A stretch of DNA of 64,000 bases from an uncultured Planctomycetota bacterium. GTDB lineage: Bacteria > Planctomycetota > Phycisphaerae > UBA1845 > Fen-1342. The DNA is taken from the NCBI GenBank assembly GCA_900696525.1, contig CAADGL010000007.1:124001-188000 (forward strand), written 5' to 3'. Positions 27,204 to 35,929 of the stretch are shown one piece after another. The notes below the pieces were generated by a model. The model was not told where the DNA came from and searched no databases. It saw nothing but the letters and a program-made list of their open reading frames with translations. Each line of letters begins with the position of its first letter. Position 1 is the first letter of the stretch. A program made the position numbers and the translations under genes.

Positions 27204-28547
27204 ATGCAACGGATTGCACTGGGCGTGTGCGCGGGAGCGGCGCTCGCCGCGCTCCTGGCCGGCTGCGAATCGGCCCAGCCGGCACGCTCGGATCTGGGTG
27301 AACCGGTCTTCGCGACCGGCCGACGTTGGCCGATGCCCCCGGCAAACCCACTGCCTCAGCCGCGCGAGCCGGCCGCGCGGACTCCCGCGATTACGCGCGG
27401 CTTCGACCCAGCCGCGATCAGGCCCAGCACACCCATCGCGCGCGGCCGCTGGCAGGTGATCGTTGTGCACCACTCCGCCAGCGAAGTGGACTCTCCGGCA
27501 AGCATGGACAACTACCACCGCAATTCCCGCGGCTGGGACCGCGGCCTCGGTTATCACTTCGTCATCGGCAATGGCGTCAACTACCCCGACGGACAGGTCT
27601 TCGTCGGACAGCGCTGGCGCCTCCAGGAAACCGGCGCCCACTGCAAGGCCGGCGCGGGGCGCTACTTCGGCGTGCAGCGGCCAAGCAACTTCTTCAACGA
27701 CAACGGCATCGGCATCTGCCTCGTCGGCGATTTCCAGAACGGACGCCCGACCGCGCGCCAGCTCCAGACGCTCACCGCCCTCGTCGAGCACCTCTGCGCG
27801 CAGACCGGAATCCCCGCCGGCCGAGTCTACGGCCACGGCGAGGTTACAAAGCAGACCCTCTGCCCAGGCACGAACCTCCGGCGCAGCCTGGTCCAGATTC
27901 GACGCGAAGTCGCCGCCGCCCTTGCAACCAGCACGCTCTCTCCTCTCGCCGAGCGAGCGCCCGGCGGCCAGCTAGGGCTCGAGCGCTACGACGCCGCGCG
28001 CGCGTACGCGCAAATGCACGACGCCGGAACGCGAAGCGACCATCCTGCGAAATGCATCCACGCTGCCTACCGGCTCGTCGCCGACGGCCTCGATCACGTC
28101 ACCCGGCCGAACCTGCTCCGCTCGCTCGCCGGCGACGATCGCCTCGAGTATCACGACGCCTTCGACCTGCGGCGCCAGTCCGAGGCGCTGGCGGATTGGG
28201 CCGCTCAGATCGGCTATGCGCAGGCCGCGCCACAGCAGGGCCTCGCCACGCATCCAACCGACGCGGCTGATCTCGCGCCGGTCGATCCGCGCTTCGACAC
28301 GCTGACGCTCGCCGTCACGCACCACCTCCACGACGACAGTCGAGCCGACAGCCGCGGCGCCGACGGCCTCGACGAGCTGCGCCGGACCGGACACGGGCAC
28401 GTCGCCGAACGCCGCGATGATGTCGCCGGGGCGGATGCCTGCACGTGCTGCCGGGCCCTCGGGCTCGACACGCGTGACGACGACGCCGACGTTCTCGGGC
28501 AGATGCGCCTCCGCGCGCTCGCCGCCGTCGGCCAGCCGCGCCGTTAA
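27204..28547 (+). CDS. Lipoprotein N-acetylmuramoyl-L-alanine amidase (stop codon far downstream)
   Basis: A lipoprotein signal ends in LLAGC (Cys21). The amidase_2/PGRP domain spans residues ~80-225 with zinc ligands HH (89-90), a His in YGHGE and a Cys in TLCPG. It should cut the lactyl-L-Ala bond of peptidoglycan at the outer membrane or in the periplasm. The domain ends near 27925, yet the frame has no stop until 28547 and so runs ~570 bp antisense over the C-terminal half of the htrA gene. The extension looks like shadow sequence; an ancestral stop near 27930-27975 was probably lost or shifted (a TAG in the +1 frame sits at 27973). Confidence 0.8.
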   Translation: MQRIALGVCAGAALAALLAGCESAQPARSDLGEPVFATGRRWPMPPANPLPQPREPAARTPAITRGFDPAAIRPSTPIARGRWQVIVVHHSASEVDSPASMDNYHRNSRGWDRGLGYHFVIGNGVNYPDGQVFVGQRWRLQETGAHCKAGAGRYFGVQRPSNFFNDNGIGICLVGDFQNGRPTARQLQTLTALVEHLCAQTGIPAGRVYGHGEVTKQTLCPGTNLRRSLVQIRREVAAALATSTLSPLAERAPGGQLGLERYDAARAYAQMHDAGTRSDHPAKCIHAAYRLVADGLDHVTRPNLLRSLAGDDRLEYHDAFDLRRQSEALADWAAQIGYAQAAPQQGLATHPTDAADLAPVDPRFDTLTLAVTHHLHDDSRADSRGADGLDELRRTGHGHVAERRDDVAGADACTCCRALGLDTRDDDADVLGQMRLRALAAVGQPRR

Positions 28548-29402
28548 GCCGATATAGCCGTACTCGACCGCCCGGCCTTCGAGCAGACGCTCGATGATGC
28601 GGCGCTTCGCCGGCGTCAGCGCAATCGCGAAACCGACCCCCTCGTCCGCCGCCGCACGCGTGTGCATCGCCGTCACCACTCCGATCAACTCGCCTCGGAT
28701 GTTCAGCAGCGGCCCGCCTGAGTTCCCCGGGTTGATCGCCGCGGTCGTCTGGATCATGTCCGTGTAGAGCCGGTCGTCGACTTCTCCCAGGCCCGGAAGC
28801 CGGCGCCCCAGGTTGGCGATCACGCCCACCGACGAGCTCAGCGAGCCGTCCGTCGCGAGCCCGTACGGATTGCCCAGCACGATCGTCCACTGGCCGCGCG
28901 CCACACGCTCCCAGTCGCAGTACCGCAGCGCCGGCAGGCCCTGCCGACGCGTGCCCAGGATCGCCAGGTCGCTGCGCGCGTCCGCCGCCTTGACGCTGCC
29001 GCGTTCGACCCGGCCGTCGGAGAAGATCACCTCGATTTCGCTCGCGGACTGGACCACGTGCTCATTCGTCAGGATCAGGCCGTCTTCGCGGATGATCGCC
29101 CCGCTGCCGTTCACGATCACCAGTTGGTCCAAGCCCGGTGCCCCATCGAGCCCGGCCAGCACGCTCCGCCGCTGCACGCGCAGACTGACGACGCTCGGAG
29201 ACATCTCGGCGATCACCCGCTGGAACGCCGCCTGCGTCTGCTCCAGCTCGGGCGGACCGCCCGCCTCGACCCCGCCCGGCCGCGCCCCGGCCACAACGCC
29301 CGAGCCGGCCGTCATCCCCAGACCGACGCCCACCAGCAGCGCGACGCCACCGTACCGCCCCGAGCGCCCGCGCCGCAGACTCCGCCCCGAAATACCCTGC
29401 AT
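27972..29402 (-). CDS. HtrA/DegP-type serine protease with two PDZ domains
   Basis: About 476 residues: an Arg-rich N-terminus, one hydrophobic helix (GGVALLVGVGLGMTAGSGVVAG), a trypsin-like domain with triad His115 (TNEHVV), Asp145 (RSDLAIL) and Ser228 (GNSGGP), then two PDZ domains (VVVTRVEPEGPAARAGIRPGD and the later GVVILEAIVAGERAEQVRPGD). It is expected to degrade misfolded envelope proteins. I chose ATG 29402, with AAGGGA upstream; a TTG at 29429 is the longer option. Its last 576 bp overlap the amidase frame on the other strand. Confidence 0.9.
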   Translation of the reverse strand: MQGISGRSLRRGRSGRYGGVALLVGVGLGMTAGSGVVAGARPGGVEAGGPPELEQTQAAFQRVIAEMSPSVVSLRVQRRSVLAGLDGAPGLDQLVIVNGSGAIIREDGLILTNEHVVQSASEIEVIFSDGRVERGSVKAADARSDLAILGTRRQGLPALRYCDWERVARGQWTIVLGNPYGLATDGSLSSSVGVIANLGRRLPGLGEVDDRLYTDMIQTTAAINPGNSGGPLLNIRGELIGVVTAMHTRAAADEGVGFAIALTPAKRRIIERLLEGRAVEYGYIGLTARLADGGERAEAHLPENVGVVVTRVEPEGPAARAGIRPGDIIAAFGDVPVSGPAQLVEAVGAAAVGSTVVVEVVRDGERQRVEARIDRREISRVGWMRGEALLWRGLRIADLSGPIRQRLGLAPQVEGVVILEAIVAGERAEQVRPGDVIEAVGDEPVGSVDAFRRMVASRSGVVHLRVRARGVVALEP

Positions 29403-29618
29403 TCGCGACTCCGCCGTCCCTTCGAGCAAAGTGCGACATGCCCCCCCCCGGCGCCGCCAGGAGGTTGCGCCACACGCCGCAATCTGGCTTCGGCCCGATC
29501 AGCGCACCCAATGAGCGCCACCCGGCCCCCCGGACCGCCCCACGCGTGCGTCGCGCACGGCCCTGCTCGCCAGATCACGTCGCCCGCCCGGCTACCCGCG
29601 CTTCCGGCCGCCGCGGCG

Positions 29619-30773
29619 TCACTTTTTCCGGGCGGCCGCCGGAGCGGGTGGCCGCCCGGCGCGCTTCGCGCCCGGCGCAGCCTCGAACCCGCGGCGATCC
29701 CCAACGTCCTCTTCCGGTTCGGCCGGGCCCGGCGCCGCTGGCATCTTGGCCGCCAGGACTTTCTCGCGGATTTCGCGATAGATATCCGGGTTGTCGCGGA
29801 GGAACAGCCGCGCGTTGTCGCGCCCCTGCCCAAGCTTCGTCGCCCCGTACGTGTACCACGTGCCCGTGCGACTCACGACGCCGCAGCCCGCGGCGCAGTC
29901 GAGCATGTCGGCCTCGCTGCTTATCCCGCTCTCGAACAGAATGTCGAACTCCGCCTCCCGGAAGGGCGGAGCAACCTTGTTCTTCACCACCTTCGCCCGC
30001 ACGCGCGAGCCGATCACCTGGTCCCCGTCCTTGATCATCCCGGTCCGGCGGACGTCGATGCGCACGGACGAATAGAACTTCAAGGCGCGGCCGCCGGGCG
30101 TAGTCTCCGGACTCCCGTAGATCACCCCGATCTTCTCGCGAATCTGGTTGATGAACACGACGCTGGTCCGGCTCTTGCTCGAGATGGCGGTGAGTTTGCG
30201 CATCGCCTGGCTCATGAGCCGCGCTTGGGCGCCTACCTGCGCATCGCCCATCTGGCCCTCGAGCTCCGTGCGCGGCACGAGCGCGGCGACCGAGTCGACG
30301 ACGACCACGTCGATGGCGTTCGAACGCACCAGCAGCTCGCAGATTTCCAGCGCCTCTTCTCCCGAGCTCGGCTGGTTGACCATCAGCCCTTCCAGGTCCA
30401 CACCCAGCCGCTTCGCCCACGACGGATCGAACGCGTGCTCAACGTCGATGAACGCCGCCACGCCGCCCTTGCGCTGCGCCTCGGCGATGATGTGCAGCGT
30501 CAGCGTGGTCTTCCCCGAAGACTCGGGACCGAACACCTCGATCACCCGGCCACGCGGAACTCCCGATCCGCCCAGCGCCAGGTCCAGCGAGATCGACCCG
30601 GTCGGGATCCCGTCCACCGCGGCGGGCGGCCCGTCCTTCAGGAACATGATGGCGCCCTTCCCGTAGGACTTCTCAATCTGCGAGATGGCCCTGCTCAGCG
30701 CCTCGCTGCGATTCTCCTCGCGCGGGTCAGAATGCTGTTGGCCGTTCGTGGTCGCTCCGTTGCGTGATGACAT
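29619..30773 (-). CDS. recA: Recombinase RecA
   Basis: The 384-residue protein has Walker [10 protein letters not shown], Walker [14 protein letters not shown], the loop 1/loop 2 region ([11 protein letters not shown]), and a Lys/Pro/Ala-rich C-tail instead of the usual acidic one. It forms nucleoprotein filaments for homologous recombination and activates LexA self-cleavage. The promoter at 30861-30888 shares a motif with the lexA promoter (51368-51375). Confidence 0.97.
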   Translation of the reverse strand: MSSRNGATTNGQQHSDPREENRSEALSRAISQIEKSYGKGAIMFLKDGPPAAVDGIPTGSISLDLALGGSGVPRGRVIEVFGPESSGKTTLTLHIIAEAQRKGGVAAFIDVEHAFDPSWAKRLGVDLEGLMVNQPSSGEEALEICELLVRSNAIDVVVVDSVAALVPRTELEGQMGDAQVGAQARLMSQAMRKLTAISSKSRTSVVFINQIREKIGVIYGSPETTPGGRALKFYSSVRIDVRRTGMIKDGDQVIGSRVRAKVVKNKVAPPFREAEFDILFESGISSEADMLDCAAGCGVVSRTGTWYTYGATKLGQGRDNARLFLRDNPDIYREIREKVLAAKMPAAPGPAEPEEDVGDRRGFEAAPGAKRAGRPPAPAAARKK

Positions 30774-30860
30774 GTCGAACCTCGCTTGATCCTGCCACGC
30801 CGGGACGCCTCCGACCGCGCGGCCGCAAGCTCCCTTTCAAAAACCGAACAAACAAAGGAC

Positions 30861-30888
30861 AGTGTACAAACACCAACCTAACAGTCAA
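30861..30888 (-). promoter_or_regulatory. recA promoter with candidate LexA site
   Basis: On the minus strand TTGACT-N16-TACACT; the spacer begins with GTTAGGTT, the same 8-mer found in the lexA promoter. With lexA the agreement extends to GTTAGGTTnnTnTTnG. A repressor bound there would block RNA polymerase. The leader to recA is about 80 nt. Confidence 0.6.
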
Positions 30889-30937
30889 GCCCCGCCAGGC
30901 CCTTTCAACCCGCACCCCCCCGGCGCCTGCACCACCA

Positions 30938-31639
30938 CTATCCCGCCCGCCCGGGGATCAGCCCGCGCGGCACCCCGATGTCCACCACAACCACACGCCC
31001 GAGGACCCCGGCCGCCTCCGGTCGTTGGAACCCAACCTTCGCCGCCACGAATGTCACAGTCGCATCGGCGCGGAAACACGGCTCACAACGCTCACCGCTG
31101 TCACCATCGAGCCCGCTGGGAATGTCCACCGCCACGCGCCGCGCCGCTCGGACGCCGTTGCCAATGCGGACTAGCTCACCCATCACGCCACGCGGCGCGC
31201 CGCGCGCTCCCGTCCCTAGCAGCGCGTCCACGATAACGTGCGCTCGGCTCGCCGCCACCCGAACCGCTTCGAGGCCCGCCGGAGTCGTCGCATCCAGCAA
31301 CACTCCCGCCATGCGCTCATAAACCCTGAGATTCAGGCCCGCATCACCCGTCAGACGCTCGCGCGCTGCCGCCAGCGCCACCGCGACTTCAACCCCGGCG
31401 TTCAGCAGGTGCCGCGCCGCCGCCAGCCCATCGCCACCATTGTTTCCCGGGCCGCACAGTATCAGCACGCGATCCGCCGCCGGATTGGCGAGCAGCCCGA
31501 ACACGAACTCGGCCACGCCACGCGCCGCGTTTTCCATCAGGATCGCGCCGGGTATTCCCACGTGCTCGATCGCCAGAATGTCCAGCTCGCGAATCTGCTG
31601 GCATGTGAGGGGCTCGCCGGCAACATACGGAATAGCCAT
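30938..31639 (-). CDS. nnrE: NAD(P)H-hydrate epimerase (YjeF N-terminal domain)
   Basis: A 233-residue YjeF_N domain: LTCQQIRELDILAIEHVGIPGAILMENA start pattern, the CGPGNNGGDGLAAARHL motif, VDALLGTG, VDIPSGLDGDSG and a late TVTFVAAKVGF. It interconverts R and S forms of damaged NAD(P)H hydrate. The dehydratase (YjeF_C) half found in many bacteria is missing, so it must be separate. ATG 31639 has GGACGAGG upstream; the longer frame is not family-like. Confidence 0.92.
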   Translation of the reverse strand: MAIPYVAGEPLTCQQIRELDILAIEHVGIPGAILMENAARGVAEFVFGLLANPAADRVLILCGPGNNGGDGLAAARHLLNAGVEVAVALAAARERLTGDAGLNLRVYERMAGVLLDATTPAGLEAVRVAASRAHVIVDALLGTGARGAPRGVMGELVRIGNGVRAARRVAVDIPSGLDGDSGERCEPCFRADATVTFVAAKVGFQRPEAAGVLGRVVVVDIGVPRGLIPGRAG

Positions 31640-32014
31640 CAGCCTCGTCCCCCGCTCGTTGGGGTTCGCCGTTCGGCGGCGCCGGACGAAGTGTACCGCA
31701 CGCCCCCGGGCGACCCCAGCCCGCTCGTCCAATGCGTCCCCAAGGCGCTCGACCAGTCGCCCAAGCGGCGCAAGAACCTCGCGAATGCGCCACGCGCAAC
31801 GGCCTGCCCGCGCGCGCCCTGCCCAGCCGGCCGGCGCTTGGCCATTCACAACTGACGCAGAAAACGCGAGATACAGAAACGCTCACGCACGCGCGGTTTC
31901 TGCGCCCCCCGCCGATTCCCTCCAGACGACCTTCCGTCTGGCCGATGGCGCTCCTGAACACGTCAGGGTGTGGGGCTGGAAAACCCGCGGAGGCCGGAAG
32001 CGGGAGTAACGCCC
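31640..32014. other. Intergenic region between nnrE and the micro-protein pair
   Basis: Divergent promoters for nnrE (minus) and the genes at 32015 (plus) must lie here, but no strong -35/-10 pair was found. Open frames over this region lack family features. Confidence 0.4.
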
Positions 32015-32092
32015 ATGTTCACGTATCTGTGGCACGTCATTGACGTCCTCATCGGCGTGATCGAGTACGTCACAATGGGAGTCGAGGGCTGA
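32015..32092 (+). CDS. 25-residue hydrophobic micro-protein
   Basis: A 25-codon frame (MFTYLWHVIDVLIGVIEYV...) starts at an ATG preceded by GCGGGAG at good spacing and ends in TGA. The peptide is one amphipathic or membrane-spanning helix with two acidic residues inside. Its stop is followed after three bases by the start of the next micro-ORF. No family is recognised; the size and pairing recall small membrane regulators or subunits. It is too short for routine gene calling. Confidence 0.5.
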   Translation: MFTYLWHVIDVLIGVIEYVTMGVEG

Positions 32093-32095
32093 CCC

Positions 32096-32227
32096 ATGCA
32101 TCGCGCCTTCTTCGATGCCCACTTCACCGCCGGCGAACGCCGTCTCGCCAGCAGAATTGCGACCCTCATCTGGATGGCCACTTTCGCCGGACTCGTCGCC
32201 TGCCTGACGTGGTCCGGCGGACAATGA
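32096..32227 (+). CDS. 43-residue single-helix membrane micro-protein
   Basis: The frame begins three bases after the previous stop (TGACCCATG), an arrangement typical of coupled translation. The 43-residue product has a charged N-terminal half (AGERRLASRI) and one membrane helix (ATLIWMATFAGLVACLTW), giving an N-inside orientation. No homologue is recognised. With the 25-residue gene before it, it would form a micro-operon. Confidence 0.5.
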   Translation: MHRAFFDAHFTAGERRLASRIATLIWMATFAGLVACLTWSGGQ

Positions 32228-32354
32228 CATCCGCGTGATCGTCCGCACGGACTCCGCTTGCCGCGCCGGCCAAAGAGCCGCGAGCGCCAGCGAGTGGAGC
32301 CGCGGGTGCGGGCGCGCCGTATCAGAATCCGTCGCGGCGCGCGACCGCCCGGCG

Positions 32355-34760
32355 CTACGCCACCCCAGGATCCGCCGGCAGCGTCCTCGTCGTATCGCGG
32401 CTCGGGCGCCCACTCGTTTCCCGCAATCGTGTTGACGACACCGTCGTCGAGCCCGCCGACCAGTCAACCTCCGGCGTCAATTGCAGGTGACGTCGCCGCA
32501 GCGCCGCCACCAGGTACGCCGGACCGCCGACCACCAGAAACGCCGCGACTGCAATGAGCGCTTCCAGCAGCACCCAGTCCGTCACGAAGATGGCGGCGCT
32601 GAGCACGAGCACCGGCCCGAGCATGACGCCGGCCGCTACCACCAGCGCCAGCAGCCCGAGCCGGCGGTGCACCTTTCCGCGCAGGACGCCGCACAGCATT
32701 CCCGCCAGAGCACACCAAAGCAGGCTGCGCGACATGATCTCGCCGGGGCGCAGCCGCGCCATGTGCCGGCCGGACAGCAGCGATTCGAGCGCCGCCGCGT
32801 GAACCTGGCAACCGAAGACCCGCCGGCCATCGTGCAGCGCAACTTCGTCTGTTCCCGGAACCATGTGACCAACCACGACCGCCCGGCCCGCGAGCCATTC
32901 ACGAAGCTGCGCCTCGTCTGCCGCCAGCACGTCCTCGTACGCCAGCACCGGAATTTGCCACAGCCGGGCTGGAACGCGCGCCAGCAGCACGCGATCGCCC
33001 GTTTGCAGCACGTCGTCGCGACCCACCGGCGTGCTTCGCGCCAGCGAGAACTGGCTCACCTCGGCGCGCCACCGTGGCTGCCCCGCCGTGAATTGCCGCA
33101 GCCGATACTGCACCTCGAGCCGGTCGGCGCGCGGACGGTACTCCGCCGCACATTCGGGAAAGAGCGCCGCCGCCATGCCGGCCAGCGCCAGGCTCGGGTG
33201 CGGCGCATTGAACCCCCGCAGCACGCAGAGCGGCACCAGCAACTCCTCGCTCGGGCCCGACGGCCGAACCATGCGGATCGACCCCACGTCGTGCACGAGC
33301 TCCCGGATCGATGGAGCGATCACAGGTTCGCTGTTCAGGTCCAGCCGCTCCGCCGCAACCACCAGCGGGATGTTCGCCTTGCGCAGCGCCGCGGCGCCCG
33401 CCGCAAAGCCAGGGTCGAACCGCGGCTGCTCGTCCGGAAAGTAGTAATCCATGATGACCACCGACGGCCGACCCGCCGCCAGGCGGTCGAATAAGCGCCC
33501 GTGCAGCACCCGAAGACTCTTGCGGTTCTCCGGATTCACTTCCGGCATATCGCCGGCCAGCGCCCCAGAACGCAGCGCCCCCAGCGTCGAGTCGCTGAAC
33601 CCCACCAGCACCGGCGGCGGCTGCGCCGCGCCGGGCACAGCGTGGCGAGCCTCGCCGCGGTACAGCAGCGACGCCAGCACCGCCGCCCCACCCACGATCA
33701 GCGCAGCGCGCAGCGCCTGCGGGTGATATCGAACCTGGTATGCCATGAGCCGCGCCGCGCGCCGCGCCAGGCTCGGCCGCGCCGCGCGCAGCGACCGCCC
33801 CACCAGGTAATTGTCCAGGTCGTTGGCCAGCGCCTCGCACGTCTCGTAACGCTCCTCCGGCGACGCCGCCATGCACCGCGCGATGATCGCCGCCAGGTCG
33901 TCCGCACGCGCCACCTGCCGCTGCCGCAGCCACCCCGCCAGCGGCCGCGCCCGGTCCGCGTAACGCATCGGCTCGCCCGTCACCGCCTCGCGAAGGATCG
34001 CCCCCAGCGCGAATATGTCCGCGCGCCCGTCCACCGCTTGGCCCGCGATCTGCTCCGGCGGAATGTACCCCAGCGTGCCCACCACGCCCTCGCGCCCTCG
34101 CGGCGCACACGCCGGCAGCGGCTGGCTCTCGTCTATCCGACGCGCAATGCCGAAGTCCACCACCCGCGGCCGCCCCTCGCCGTCGATCAGGATGTTCTGC
34201 GGCTTGAGGTCGCGATGCACCACCCCCTCCCGATGCGCGTGGGCGATCGTCAGCGCCACCGTGCGCATCAGCCGCAGCCGCTCCTCCAGCGGCAGCCGCA
34301 ACCGCCGGCAGTACGCGTGTAACTGCTCGCCCTCGACGTATTCCATCGCGTAGAACAGCGGCGGCGCGGTGAGGTGCGCCTCATACAGCGTCGCGATGTT
34401 CGGATGACTGAGCTGGCCGACCAGGTGGACCTCGTTCTCGAAGTAGGCGATGCGAGCCCGGCTGTGGCCGGCAAGCACCTTGATCGCCTCGGTCCGCTGC
34501 TTCTCGTGATGCACCGCCTTGTACACCACGCCGAAGCCGCCGGCGCCCAGCTCCTCCAGGATCGTGTAGTTGCGGATGCGCGGAAACCTCGCCAGCGTCT
34601 CGCGCCGGAACGCCCGCCGACACGGACCGCAAGTCTCCAGGTGCCGCTGAAGCCGACGACGCTCATCCGCCGCGGTCGTCTCTGTCCGTCCGACGGCGTC
34701 GGCGGCCAGTGTCAGGACACTCGGCCGCAAGGGACACTTTTTTTCCTCAGCATTCGACAT
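32355..34760 (-). CDS. Ser/Thr protein kinase with N-terminal anti-sigma-like zinc motif and CHASE2-type sensor
   Basis: 801 residues. Residues 40-47 form H-x3-C-x2-C, as in zinc-binding anti-sigma domains. The kinase domain follows: Gly-rich loop GAGGFG, Lys94, HRDLKPQN (182-189), DFG (202-204) and an APE-like PPEQ. After a transmembrane helix (ALIVGGAAVLASLLY), an extracytoplasmic CHASE2-like region (VIMDYYFPDEQPRFD, DVGSIRMVRP, GRAVVVGH) runs to a cluster of C-terminal helices near residues 680-760. It should sense an envelope signal and phosphorylate cytoplasmic targets. ATG 34760 gives the shortest frame that keeps the zinc motif; no sigma factor is adjacent. Confidence 0.88.
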   Translation of the reverse strand: MSNAEEKKCPLRPSVLTLAADAVGRTETTAADERRRLQRHLETCGPCRRAFRRETLARFPRIRNYTILEELGAGGFGVVYKAVHHEKQRTEAIKVLAGHSRARIAYFENEVHLVGQLSHPNIATLYEAHLTAPPLFYAMEYVEGEQLHAYCRRLRLPLEERLRLMRTVALTIAHAHREGVVHRDLKPQNILIDGEGRPRVVDFGIARRIDESQPLPACAPRGREGVVGTLGYIPPEQIAGQAVDGRADIFALGAILREAVTGEPMRYADRARPLAGWLRQRQVARADDLAAIIARCMAASPEERYETCEALANDLDNYLVGRSLRAARPSLARRAARLMAYQVRYHPQALRAALIVGGAAVLASLLYRGEARHAVPGAAQPPPVLVGFSDSTLGALRSGALAGDMPEVNPENRKSLRVLHGRLFDRLAAGRPSVVIMDYYFPDEQPRFDPGFAAGAAALRKANIPLVVAAERLDLNSEPVIAPSIRELVHDVGSIRMVRPSGPSEELLVPLCVLRGFNAPHPSLALAGMAAALFPECAAEYRPRADRLEVQYRLRQFTAGQPRWRAEVSQFSLARSTPVGRDDVLQTGDRVLLARVPARLWQIPVLAYEDVLAADEAQLREWLAGRAVVVGHMVPGTDEVALHDGRRVFGCQVHAAALESLLSGRHMARLRPGEIMSRSLLWCALAGMLCGVLRGKVHRRLGLLALVVAAGVMLGPVLVLSAAIFVTDWVLLEALIAVAAFLVVGGPAYLVAALRRRHLQLTPEVDWSAGSTTVSSTRLRETSGRPSRDTTRTLPADPGVA

Positions 34761-34943
34761 GCCGGCGCCAATCGACGCCACCGGGAGCCCGGGTGCGCAT
34801 CTCCGCGGCCTGGCGGCGCTCGCACCGCCGTTTCGAACCCGCCGCGCCGGCGAATGATAACGCGGTTTCCGGGCTTGTGCGAGCCACCTGACGCCGCTGA
34901 GCGGCCCGCCGATTCCAGGCGCCCCACGCACCAAGAAGACGAA

Positions 34944-34975
34944 ATGGCGAACGGGTCAAAAGACCCGTCCGCCAT
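34944..34975 (-). terminator. Strong terminator after the PEP-CTERM gene (possibly bidirectional)
   Basis: A 14-bp stem with one mismatch and an AAAA/TTTT loop (arms 34944-34957 and 34962-34975). On the minus strand the right side continues TTTCGTCTTCTT, a T-rich tract. It lies 38 bases after the stop of the gene at 35014, so it would end that transcript before the kinase gene. Confidence 0.8.
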
Positions 34976-35013
34976 CATTGTTCAATCAGACCCGTTGCGT
35001 AATCGCGGAGCGA

Positions 35014-35559
35014 TCAGCGGCGACGGAGCAGCGCGAGGCTGCCAAGCGCGAGCAGCGACAGCGTCGCGGGCTCGGGGATCTTGTGCAGCGTGACGCTGAA
35101 GTTGTTGTACTGAACAGCCGGGCTGAACGACCAGTCGTTCTTGACAACGAAGCGCCAGATGCCGTCCTTGGCGATGCCGGGGGCCGGCCAATCGTAGTGC
35201 GGGCCGCTCGTGTACGTGCCGGTCTGGTCCGAGCCGAAGCCGTCGAAATCCCACACGTTGACCGGGCTGCTGTCATAGCCGCCACGGGTCGTAGCCGGAC
35301 CGGTCGCAGGGAAGATGTCCAGCTTCATGTCCGACGCCCACGAACCAGAATTCGGGTTGTCGACATAGTCCATCTTGATGCTGTAGCCCACCACGTTGTT
35401 GAAGTTGTAGCCGACATCCACCAGCACCTCAGCCGACTGGCCGCCGGAGAGCGTGAAGCTGCCCAGCACGATCTTCTGGTCCAGCCCGGGGTCGTGCTGC
35501 TGCGCCAGCGCCGGCGCTGCCACAAGCAACGCGCATATCAAACCGATACCCAAACGCAT
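35014..35559 (-). CDS. PEP-CTERM exported protein
   Basis: The 181-residue protein has a signal peptide (MRLGIGLICALLVAAPALAQ), a beta-sandwich-like body rich in Asp, Ser and aromatic residues, and the C-terminal sorting signal IPEPATLSLLALGSLALLRRR, which has the PEP motif, hydrophobic helix and Arg cluster recognised by an exosortase. No exosortase gene is in the window. A very strong ribosome-binding site (GAGGAGGAG) and a near-consensus promoter at 35755-35783 indicate high expression, and a terminator follows directly. Confidence 0.88.
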   Translation of the reverse strand: MRLGIGLICALLVAAPALAQQHDPGLDQKIVLGSFTLSGGQSAEVLVDVGYNFNNVVGYSIKMDYVDNPNSGSWASDMKLDIFPATGPATTRGGYDSSPVNVWDFDGFGSDQTGTYTSGPHYDWPAPGIAKDGIWRFVVKNDWSFSPAVQYNNFSVTLHKIPEPATLSLLALGSLALLRRR

Positions 35560-35754
35560 GTGTTCTCCTCCTCAATGGAAAACTAGACCGTGTTTCGTCC
35601 GACGCGGACGACATTCTCCTCTACGAGAGCCCGAACGACATAAGACTTGAGGGATGCCTGCCCCGGCGCGGCCCCGCTCCTCCTGCGGAACCCCACAGAG
35701 ACAACACCCTAGCGCACGCGTACAGAATGTGCGCTTCTGACCCTCACTTCCGCC

Positions 35755-35783
35755 ATAATAGGGCCGCGCGGTACCCCTGTCAA
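35755..35783 (-). promoter_or_regulatory. Near-consensus sigma-70 promoter of the PEP-CTERM gene
   Basis: On the minus strand TTGACA-N17-TATTAT. The transcript would have an unusually long leader of about 190 nt (35560-35749). On the plus strand of the same divergent region, CTATAATCC at 35873-35881 is a likely -10 for the kinase at 35930. Confidence 0.75.
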
Positions 35784-35929
35784 CACTTCGTTAAAAAAAA
35801 TCGACGGTCCTGGCGACCACCGCCCGCCCGCCATGCCGCCACGGTGTCCAACCATGGGGCCCATCGGACCGGCTATAATCCGCTGACGCCGGGTTTCCTC
35901 CACCCGCGCGCCGCTGCGAGCAACCGGCG

